The notes under the pieces are model-generated. The model had not been told where the DNA came from, searched no databases, and saw nothing but the letters and a program-made list of their open reading frames with translations. Below, piece by piece: positions 15,430 through 25,380 of a stretch of DNA of 64,000 bases; position 1 is the first letter of the stretch, and every line of letters starts with the position of its first letter. Both the position numbers and the translations under genes were made by a program. Origin of the DNA: Terana coerulea (lineage: Eukaryota > Basidiomycota > Agaricomycetes > Polyporales > Phanerochaetaceae); assembly GCA_024811115.1 (NCBI GenBank), contig JAKOGH010000014.1:1-64000 (forward strand), written 5' to 3'.

Positions 15430-17781
15430 ATGACGGATTCAGAGGAAGAAGCTCTCGACGATCTCGAGTACGACGGCTCATCTGACGACGACGAGATCGA
15501 CGAGGACATTCTCGACGCACTCGAAGGCGACCTACAGGCCGAGGCAGCATCCGAAGCAGGGGCAGAAGTACGCGTCCTTGCTGAACCTAGAGACTCTTGT
15601 GCAATATTCTAACGTCGCGTACCATACTCTGAGGATTCGGATACGCAGGACTCGGACAATGATTCAGATGACGATGATGGGGATGAGGACGAGCCTCCGC
15701 CCCGCTCGGCTCAGCCTATCGAGCACCAAGTGGGGCTGAACACGGAGGCAGCGTCATTCCAACCACCACCCTCTGACCCTCGGGAACCTAATCAAATATA
15801 CACACCTCCAGGAAAAAGTACGTATCGTGTCGTAGGTTATTGCTTTTTTATTTATTTAAATTATCTGACTGGGCTACAGCACCTAGCCCTGTTCCACGCA
15901 TTCGCTCTCTTTCCCCCGCAGGCCTCCGGAGAGCAAGGCTGCTTGCAGACCTCACATGGCCACGGTCGTTTACCGTCGGAGGCTATTTGTGCAATACCGC
16001 AGCCAGCCCCAACTCACTGCCTTGCTTCCTCGCTGTGCATGACGCATCTTCTCACGGGCTCCGACGACGGCTACATCCGTGACTACGACATATTCACTGG
16101 AGTGAACGGCAAGGTGTTCTTGACTGCGCCTCAGAGGCATCACTGCGGTGTTATGGAAGGACTCATGAAGGCAGCGCCAATACGGCTTTGGTGGGAGAAC
16201 CCAGGCGACATGAGAAACATCACTGCACCTACCGAAGAGATCCCACTTTGCGCGCCGTATAGCCTGCTCATGCAGTCAGACGCTCTGTGGTCGCTGGCTG
16301 GGACCGACGTAAGTGTTCATTATAGCTTGATGATATAAAACACCGAACACATGAACGGAAGCTAGGGCACATCAACCTGTTCACTGTACGTCACGAACCC
16401 GGAAGGCTCTGTCATGTTATGCCAGGCCATCGTGGGCCGGTATCTGCTATGACCATGGCGCATGACGAGAAGGGGTTTTTCAGTGCAGGCTGGGATGGTT
16501 ATGCAATGGTACGTTCAGTTAATCTCCCGACTCATCATCCCGCATTTTCAACTGAATAAATGCAAGCAATGGGACTTAAACACTGGACAATCTGTGCGCA
16601 CATTTACTTCCCACGGGGCGCACAACTTGCGTCCATTGCAGTGCGACCCCTGGAAAGTGAATTCACTGGCATCCCATGGGTGGGACAGAGCAGGCCGGAG
16701 CCCATCCATCAAATCCAAGACGTTACCATGTTTAAGCAAGAAGAAACACACACGCATCTCGCAGATGGTACCACTTCACAGCCATTCCCAGAATCCGGCC
16801 AGCAGTCACGGCGACGAGAAGATGACGAGACGTCAGAGTTTGACCCTTTGTTCGACGATGTGGATGCGGACGCTGATCTGTCTATGCTGTCCAACCCCTC
16901 GATGCAGCAACCCATGCAATCTAACGGTATAGTCGCCGCCCCTCCTGCAGCACCGCCGCCTCAGCCTGCAGCCCAACCGCGTGTTGTATCAAGCTCTTTC
17001 GAGTTGAAGGCCCCTGGTGCCCCCCCTATCTTGGATCCTCTATCTTATACAAGCTTCAGCGCAGACATCCTCATGACAGCCTCCATCGATGGGCAGGTAA
17101 TGTTGTGGGACAAAAGGGTTAATGCGCCAGGATATGGTGTCGGAAGGCTCCCAATGGGTGAGAAGACAAGGCCGTGGTGCGTTTCAGTAAGTACGCTGTA
17201 CTCCCGCCGTTTCGATGGCAGGCGCTGACACTTCGTAGGCCTGTTGGAGTGCAGATGGTAGCCAGATCTACGTCGGGCGGCGAAATGCTACTATCGACGT
17301 CTTTGACGTGCGATTGACGGGAACGGCACATACGGGTACCCCTAAGGCCCTGAAAACCCTCCGAAATCCCGCGTCGTCCGGCGATGTCTCGTGTGTTGTT
17401 GCCTTCCCTGACGGCAGACACATAGCATGGCGAGTACCTATAGTAGCTTTGACCCGAGCCCGCCTAAGGTTAGTTTCATTTACAGCGCCTCCAACGACAA
17501 CATCCGACTATGGAACGTTGCTGAAGCCGGAGAACCTGACGCATTTGGCAAGATGAAGAGTGGTGTGCAGTTCAAGATCATACCCGGACATCATGGCGGT
17601 ATCATTTCGCAAATGCGTAAGCTTTCCATGATATTCTGTGCTAGATTGGCGTATTCACCATATCACAATAATAGTGGTCGACCGACAAGCACGATTTCTC
17701 GTCAGTGCAAGCAGTCACCGTGGATGGCATGGCGAATCGACCAAAACAATTTTTGTTCACGAAGTCAAGAATATCTGGTGA
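15430..17781 (+). CDS. SPT8: SPT8, WD40 subunit of SAGA
   Basis: Exons 15430..15567, 15634..15817, 15880..16308, 16362..16508, 16567..17186, 17239..17429, 17486..17616 and 17675..17781; about 648 aa. Spt8 is the SAGA subunit that contacts TBP. An acidic N-terminus precedes WD repeats with the family landmarks EAICAIPQPAPTH, MTHLLTGSDDGYIRDYDI, QRHHCGVMEGLMKA, IRLWWENPG, HINLFTVRHEPG, SAGWDGYAM/QWDLNTG, DNIRLWNV and FLVSASSHRGWHGESTKT at the C-terminus. Two single-base corrections are needed: one extra G at 15978-15979 and one missing C at 16623. The intron 17430..17485 begins GC (GCGAGT), see findings. Exon 4 uses an AAG acceptor. Partner gene downstream is convergent. Confidence 0.88.
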
Positions 17782-17939
17782 TCTTATTCAATGTGGCTAG
17801 AGCTCGAGGATATTCCAAGCGCGACAGCGTCCTGTTGTTTTGTACTTAAGATGCTTCTCTGAAGAGAGCACCGCTATGCTACATATGTACAAGGTCAACC
17901 GAGTATATGTTCACCCGCAAAGGCTCAAGGATTTCGACC

Positions 17940-18747
17940 CTATCGCTCGTCCTCGCTCAACCTTCCTGTCTGCCCCTTCTTCCACTCCTTTTTCTTGGAG
18001 GACGCAGCGGCCTTGTTGCCGAAGATGAAGCCCGACGTCCGTTTATCCGCTCCAGTCTTCCTAGAGATGTATGAAGAGGCACCGAACATTATCTGCATAA
18101 TTTATGTCCGTTCAGAAAAGGAACCTCTTAGCATAAGCAAATGTCCTCACTGTCCAGGCACCCCATGCAGCGATAATCCCTGATCCAAGGAATACAATGA
18201 ATGCGAGGGCACCGACATCTTTGGCGTTGAACGAAGTGATAGCTATAAGTGAAGTTGCTGTGGTCAACGGGACCAGCAGCGGGTGTCCCGTTGATTGACT
18301 GGGCAGAGCAATGCTGTGCGAGGAAGGAACCTGAGAGTACGTCGAAGATCAGCGACATTCTACGGGGATGCAATATGGTGGCATACATTGAAGAGAAGTG
18401 CGAAGGCGATGGCTGCAAGCAGTATTCCTCCGTTGAAAGTGAGGAAGGCTTCCAGCGGTGTGAGGGCAACTCTCCTCGAATCAGAGCTTTCAGAGAGATA
18501 CAGTAAAAAGCTAGGAAATAATATCATTGTCACTGCAAGCAGCGCAAGCCTATCAAGCAGATGTAAGAACAGTTGATTCATAGACTACAGGTCAAGGTAG
18601 GACTCACAGAACAGAAGCCGTGTATGCCCACAGTGATGTTGCCTGCTCCTGGTCCGCGTCGAGGTTTATACGACCATGCTTGCGATCATCCACAATGGCA
18701 GGCTCAGGGTTCCTAGTCATATTTTGTAGTTCGATTGAGTCGGTCAT
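17940..18747 (-). CDS. Uncharacterised four-span membrane protein
   Basis: Minus-strand exons 18747..18608, 18549..18387, 18330..18151 and 18092..17940, all in phase, 211 aa. I do not recognise the family. After a polar N-terminus ([16 protein letters not shown]) come four hydrophobic segments: around [36 protein letters not shown], a [16 protein letters not shown] stretch and [20 protein letters not shown]. The tail is basic and Lys-rich ([16 protein letters not shown]), pointing to the cytosol or nucleoplasm. No signal peptide. An upstream in-frame ATG at 18945 would add a hydrophobic leader (MKVLASLLVLL), so the start is provisional. Conserved-looking splice sites and frame make it a real gene; ER or Golgi location is inference only. 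Confidence 0.7.
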
Positions 18748-19051
18748 ATGTGTGGTTTGTTTGTGGTCGTGGTCGACGTTGAAAGGTGAATGCACTGCTG
18801 CGGCATGACGGGTGTGTTGAAGCAAGGTACTAAGGGCGCTTGACGTCACGGTCACCCCATTGCTCCCGGAGAGGCCGCATAGCCAGTAGCTTAGCGCTGT
18901 ATAGCGCTGAGGCAAGAGCACAAGTAGAGATGCTAATACTTTCAAATCTGCTGCATAGTTACATGAAAGAGAATACGAAGGCGCGTCCGATGATAACAGA
19001 ATGATATATAACAGATTATGACGACAACGGTCCTGAGCTCACAACAATCCA

Positions 19052-19591
19052 CTACCTTCCCCAACCGCCGTTCTGAGGTATCGCAGGTTGCGGTCGACCA
19101 GGGAACATAGCGGTCTGAGCCCCGGACCAAGCAGGGGTCTCGCCTCCCAGACCAAGCGGGGTTTGACCGCCCTGCGGTACAGGGCGAGGGTTATTCGGAG
19201 GTATCGTACGCTGTTGTTGAGCAGGGTACGTGAAGGTCTCACTTCCAGACCAAGGGGGCGTTACATTGCCTAGTGTTGCAGGAGCGGGGCGATCCTGAAC
19301 CGTCGCAGGTGTCGGTCGAGCTGGGTACGCAGGGGTCTGACCTCCAGACCAAGCAGGTGTTTGACCGCCCAGTAGTGCAGGAGCGGGGCGATTTTGAGTT
19401 GGCGCAGGTTGCGGTCGAGGTGGGTACACAGGGGTCTGGCCTCCAGACCAAGCAGGCGTTTGCCCGCTCAGTGGTACAGAAGCAGGACCATTCTGAGCTG
19501 TCGCAGGTTGAGGTCGAGCTGGGTACGTAGGAGTCTGGCCTCCAGACCAAACAGGGGTTTGACCACTGAGTGGTACGGGAGGAGGCGCCAT
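19052..19591 (-). repeat. 99-bp in-frame tandem repeats in the SPT6 tail
   Basis: Successive copies of a 33-codon unit encode (P/L)xGQTPxWSGGQTPxYPxRP and a Pro/Ala/Gln spacer. The first three copies are close; the fourth and fifth have drifted ([22 protein letters not shown]). Confidence 0.85.
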
Positions 19592-22500
19592 CCCCCGTAC
19601 GGGTTCGGGGTGCGACTCGGCACTTGACGCGCAGACATACGTCCAGGGGTTGCGTGGCCTGCTACGGCAGGTGTGCGAGCGGGCGTGCGACCGCCATACG
19701 GAGTCTTGCCCCCAATACCACCACCACCGAGGTGCTGCGACTCGTGTAGATGCCTGAGAAAAGATATTAAGATATGTATTGAGGTAGGAAAGAAATGTCC
19801 CATACCTGACTTTGAAGGCATCACACAGTTCGGGCACGCCCGCCGCGGGGGTCTCAAACAGATAATAGGCTTCTGGACTTACGCGGACAGGCCAAGTCTG
19901 TACAGCCGAGTTCTTGTTCGCCAGGAAACACAGGTTGAAGTGACCGGGCCGTTTCCTGTTGAGTGTGAAGCCGTATGCGCTCTTGGAGGGGTTGGCAGCG
20001 ACGAAGTTCTTGAGGAAGATATCTGTGCGGAAGGTGAGAAGAGTACACAGCCTTCATGTGACGTACTCACGAAGCTCATCTTCGGGCCCGTGCTTGAACT
20101 TCTCATGCGCCATGAGCTCTTCGACTTTTCTCGCCATCGCCAGAACGTGGTTGACTATGAGTTCGTCCAGATCGGAGTATTGGTGGGTGTTGTCAACAAT
20201 AAGCTTGTTACCGACGGTTTGACCACTCAAGTCGGCATTTGGCTCGACAACATCTGCATCTCGTGAGGTCACGTAGCTGTACACACGGGGAACAAACTTA
20301 CCGATATGCTGGAAGAGCTTTTCTTCCACTTTCCAGGTCACCGCCAAATGGTTTGCACCCTTCGACGAAGGCCTGATGACGACTTCTCCTCGTTGTTGTT
20401 TGTCGAGGTACTGTTCTGCCTGAGCGGCGTTGAAGTTGTGGAAATTCGGGTGCTTGATAACGCGGCGGGTCTTGTCGATCTCCGCCCGCTTCTTCCTGGC
20501 CAGTAACTCCATATCCCGATCGTACTGCGCATGGTCCCAACTCTCGTCATGGCGAACACGACGATACTGCTTGTCACCTGCGGCAACGTCGTCCGGCCTC
20601 GACGACAATTCCACTGAGAATAGATCCCGGTCGACATCGAACTTGTGGCTCATGATCGCCGCCTGCAACGTCTCGCCTTTCTTCACAAGCGTCTCGAGGT
20701 GCGGGTCAGGATCGTCCGCAGCGTAGGAAGCAGGGATGAAACCTTCAATGCCAGAAGCCATGCGGACGAACAGACCAGACTTTTCCTTGATGCGAAGGAC
20801 TTGCACCGAGACGATGAGACCACTTCGTACAGTGTTTCTTGTCTCGCCTGTCAACATCATCACGACGTCCCAGTCTTTCGGTGGGTCGCCCTTCTTGCGC
20901 GGTTCTCGGAAAGGTATGATGAGTTCTCCTCGGATGATCTGCAGCGTATGCCGCTTCTTGTCCTGATTGGTCTCGTACATGCTGACCGCGAAGTCATCCA
21001 AGTTCAGGTCATCGAGCTTCTTCTCCCTGTCAGGGTCGTTCATGATCAACGTCACAACGTGGGAAGGATGCTCGTCGTGAATGTCCTCCTCGTCGAGCTC
21101 GAGCGCATCGGCGGCCATCTTACGTGCCAGCTCGTAGTCTTCGGGGTGTATGCGCGTGTTATCGAGAGCGTCAGGGACGTCTACGTCTTCATCCCGACGA
21201 TTTTTCGACGACTTAGGTATGTCCGAGTCAGCCGTGATGCGAAGGAAACCAGCGGCGTTGAGGAAAATCTTGGTCGTCAGAAGGCCATTCCGGATGAACT
21301 GATCACGGTTGACTAGAGTACCACCCTATGTTGCGGCAGGTAAACTTGACAGATCGTTAACGATGAGTAAATGCGCACCATAGCTGCAATCTTCTTCACT
21401 AGCACCTGAGCTTTGCGTGGACCAAGGCCGCAGATGAATGGAAGAAGCTGCTGGTAGTAAGAGTCGGTAACCGCCCGATTAATGTCCACGCCGACCCTGT
21501 TGGTAGTGTCCACCAGGGTGCGCTCGAGCGCAGTCAAGAGCTTCTCTTTCGGTATCTGCGTAATACTGAGCCACAGGATGATCATAAATTAAATTTGCAC
21601 TGACCAACTGCTGGTACTCCTCGTCGAAAGTAAGGGCGGTTATATCTGGTCCGAGGGCGGCGTACTCATTCAACGGGTTCTGAACGAAACGCGCAAGTCC
21701 GACGCAATATCTGGCGAGGCCGCTGAGGGCGCTGAACTCCTCTTCCGCTCGCTTACTGTGTTGATACATCCTCGCTACTTCGTCGTGGACATACATCACT
21801 TTGATGTCGAACTTAGGCCTCTGCTCCATATCACTTGGTGCAGAGTCGTGCTGGGAGAGTTGCGGATCCAGAATCTCCTTGACCCGATGAGATAGCTTCG
21901 CAGTAGCCATGCTGAACCCTCCAATAGCGATTACATCCGGTCGACGACGCCTGAGCAGATCGGTGAACTCATCGACATTGGCGGTGTCGTAGAGATTGTC
22001 GATTTTTGTGCTCTCGCGCAAGCGACCCGCTTCATCCAAAAACACGATGGTGATCGCGTCTTTTTGCGGGTCGCCCTTGCCCCAGGAGATGGTCATGACA
22101 CCAGGTACATCCCCTACCTGGAGACCCGCCGGCTGATACGGTGCGACGTCAATACGCTCGCGCAGCGTGTACGCACAATTTCGGCACAGGAAGTCCTCCG
22201 CTTCGTCGCGGATCCATTCTCGAGTCCATTTCACCGCAACAGGGAGCAGATGCTGCTCGAGGGTTTCTTGGACTACCCGCAAACGTTCCTCGTTCCAAGC
22301 ACGGGCGGAATCGCTGTAGCTGTTTTCCGAGGAGAACGCATCTGTCAGCCGCCGCTCGAATTCTGCCTTTGCATCCGCGGGTAAGGTGACGGTAACGGTG
22401 ACGAGATGCTCAGCTTCCGCTGCGAGGATGTGAAGGAACTGCGGCGACGGTAATAAGTCGACGGCACGCTTGCCCTTCAGGTACTTGAAGTTCTAGTAGG

Positions 22501-24547
22501 CGTAGGGAGGATTAGCGGGATTGACACAATGACCGACAAATATACTTACGAAGTACGGATGGTACTCATCTATTTTCGCAACTCCACGTTCCGTAGGGCG
22601 AACGGAAACAAGCGCCTCGTTTCTGAACCTATTGCGCATTTCTTGACGCAGCAACGGATCCTTACCGAGTTCCGTAGCCAGGATCATACGGGCACGATGA
22701 AGGAGTTCCTCCGGAGACTGTGCTTTGGATGGATCGGGGTCGACGAATTGGTCGGCATAAGCGAGAGGTTCCGCATCTTGCTCTTCAACGTAATGGACGG
22801 TTCTACCCAAGACGAAGTTTAAAACGATCTCGTGGGGTCGGATACCAAAACCTTGAGCGAGCTTCGACACAATGCTCTTCTTTGCGATCTCGTATGCGGA
22901 CGACCGGCTGGGCATCTTGCGTTTCTGTACCTCTGGCTGATCCTCTTCGTCATCGTGGAACTGGAAGCCGACCTGTTTCTTCTTGTCGTCCCTGTACTTC
23001 AAACCAAGCCACTCCGTCGCATCCGCAACCATCTCCACGGTCTCAACCTTCTTGTGGATCTCGTTCTCGAAGTACTCGTCCGTGGCGCCGAGACGGCCGT
23101 ACAAGGCATCGAGCGCTTTTCGGCGTTCCAGTAGAGACCGGTACTTCTGTCCAACAGCGAAAACGCGCCATAGGTCTTCGAGGTTGAGCAGTTCCACGCG
23201 CGTCTTGAGATCCGCCGGGTTGAAATATGAGATATAATCGCGTTTGTGGTGCCAAATGTAGGGAACTTCGAATTCTTGCACGAAAAGGAATCGGAGGGCA
23301 CAAGTGATGGCTTGCACAAGCTCGGGCAGGTAGCGATGAAACTGACCGTCCGGACGGAAGAAGTCACGCTCCTTCCTACTCGAGAGACGAGTGATTACCC
23401 AAGATGCTGCGTCATCCAAGTCGCTCTCAATGAGGGATTTGTGTAACGACAGCGTTGACGATTGCGAAAGCGAGGACGTTGCCAATTGCATGCGTTCTGG
23501 AATGTCTTGCCCGCGAATTACGTCGTCGTCTTCCGTCAACATACGAGCTTTAATCTCGGATGGCTCAAACACCTGGATGTGGGGTCAATGGTAAACACTG
23601 GGAATCACAGATATTCAGAAGACTCACGTCCTGATATTTGGTCTCAGCCTTTTGCGTGTCGTCATCTAAAGCCGTGTCCTCCTCGTCCGCTAGTGCCCAG
23701 TCATAATCATGACCGTCTCCGAAGACCTCGTAGATCTCGTCCCATGCACTGTAATACATGTAGCCGTGTTAACAGTATGACACTCCTATTACTCACCTAG
23801 CATCTATCCCAGGCAGCTCGCGCGAACCCATTGCTTTCCTCCGTTCCTTCTCCAATCGCCTCCGCTCGCGTCTCCTTTCCTCCCGTTCCTCCTCGTCCAT
23901 ACCCCCGCCCTGTTCATCCTCGTCGTCGTCAATGAAGTTGTCCATGTCGTCCATATCCGCATCGGAAACGTCATCCCTGGCTGCTCCCCGCTCATCATCC
24001 CATATGTTATGAATATCCTGCACTTCCGGGAGTTCGAGGTCGTCGTTATCCAGATCCTCATCCGACTGCACGATAGCCTTGCGTCTTGACGATGAAGCAG
24101 CTGGAGGCGATTCGGAATCATGAGCACGCCGAAGACGTGTTAGACGGTGCTTGAAGGATGCGCCCGTGTTCTCCTCTAGCAGGTCCAAGTCGTCCTCCTC
24201 TAATCCCTCCTCTTCGCGCTCTATATCATGAACGGTAATGTAAGTACCGCGACAATGAAACTGAAACGCAGCTTACCTCGGCGGTGACGTCTCTTACGCC
24301 TTTTTCTCCTTCGACGCCGCTCTGTCTCATCATCGTCCGCTTCTTCGTCCTCCTCGTCCTCATCTACAATGAATCCTTCCCTGATTCGCCTCTCCTCCTC
24401 CTCGTCTTCCTCAGGTTCCTCCGAACTGTCATCCGAGGCACCTCCGTTCGGTACTGCTCGTTCCTCCTCCTCCCCAGAACCCTGCATAGGATCGTCTTCG
24501 GGTTCAGGCTGCGTGTTTGCCACAGGGTCGGCAGGCGGAGACGACAT
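19052..24547 (-). CDS. SPT6: SPT6 transcription elongation factor / histone chaperone with repeat tail
   Basis: Minus-strand exons 24547..24277, 24220..23797, 23748..23628, 23572..22550, 22492..21605, 21555..21379, 21325..20302, 20253..20071, 20022..19806 and 19753..19052; about 1,676 aa. Spt6 travels with RNA polymerase II and reassembles nucleosomes. In order: very acidic N-terminus ([16 protein letters not shown]), a core with a YqgF-like domain ([14 protein letters not shown]), helix-hairpin-helix ([10 protein letters not shown]), an S1 domain ([27 protein letters not shown]) and tandem SH2 ([28 protein letters not shown]). The C-terminal 190 residues are TP-rich, with about five 33-residue repeats containing GGQTPAW (see findings). 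One base is missing from the C5 run at 19592-19596; adding it restores the repeat frame to the stop at 19052. Confidence 0.95.
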
Positions 24548-24852
24548 GGTGGTCGAGGTGAAGGAATGGGGATAGGACAAGCACCACTGGCATGTTGCGC
24601 TTGTGTTGCGCGTCAAGTCGAAATTGGATGTCACGCATTCACTGTCACACCTAGTAACACAACATTTTGTCACGCCTTAGGCCACCTTAGCCTCGCAGCT
24701 GTAGTAGTAAGGCTTCACGTCGAACGCTGTTTCTGACCGTGGAACGCGCACCACCAGAGATACATAAAGTTTTTGTGCAATCGCATCTCTCAGGTAATCA
24801 AAGGAATAGATTCCTTGAACGAATATTATTCATAAGCTCGTGATAGTAGACT
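24548..24852. promoter_or_regulatory. Divergent promoter, SPT6 and deaminase
   Basis: 305 bp between opposing start codons. A run of repeated TGTCAC/GTGTGACA-like words occurs at about 24630-24660; no function assigned. Confidence 0.4.
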
Positions 24853-25380
24853 ATGCCGCACGGGAATCATCCAGATATGCATCTGCCTTACCTTCGCCTT
24901 GCACTGGACGAAGCACAGAAGTGTACCCCGTCACCCACAGCTTTCTGTGTCGGCGCCGTAATCGCGGTTCGCTACCCTCAGCAGTCAAGCCCCGTAGTGC
25001 TGGCTACGGGTTACTCGCGAGAGTTGCCGGGTAACACGCACGCGGAGGCCAACGCTCTTGCAAAGGCTCGTAGCTTGACAAGAGCCGAACTCGAGCAATT
25101 GGTACCCGCATTGTCTCCTGAAGCCACGTTGGACGACCTCTTGAACCAAGCGGACATATATACCACGATGGAACCTTGCTCCGTGCGGACATCCGGCCTT
25201 GCTCCCTGTTCAAATGCCATTGCATGCGCTGGAATACGACGGTGTTTCATTGGTGTAGGTGAACCAGATGACTTTGTGCAATGCGAAGGCGCACAGAGAC
25301 TCAAGGACGGGGGCGTTGAGGTAGTTTGGATGTCTGGCCTTGAGAAAGAGTGCCTTGAGGTAGCTAGAATGGGGCGTTGA
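24853..25380 (+). CDS. RibD/CDD-type zinc deaminase, intronless
   Basis: Single exon, 175 aa. The cytidine-deaminase fold zinc site is complete: HAEANAL (His plus catalytic Glu) and TTMEPCSVRTSGLAPC (two Cys), followed by AGIRRCFIGVGEPDDFV and CEGAQRLKDGGVEV. The EPCSxRxSGxxPC spacing is that of riboflavin-pathway deaminases (RibD N-domain, DRAP deaminase) rather than cytidine deaminase proper, so a role in deaminating a pyrimidine intermediate of riboflavin synthesis or a related small pyrimidine is likely but not proven. It lacks the RibD reductase and the Rib2 pseudouridine-synthase domains. One of the few intronless genes here. Divergent from SPT6. Confidence 0.85.
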   Translation: MPHGNHPDMHLPYLRLALDEAQKCTPSPTAFCVGAVIAVRYPQQSSPVVLATGYSRELPGNTHAEANALAKARSLTRAELEQLVPALSPEATLDDLLNQADIYTTMEPCSVRTSGLAPCSNAIACAGIRRCFIGVGEPDDFVQCEGAQRLKDGGVEVVWMSGLEKECLEVARMGR

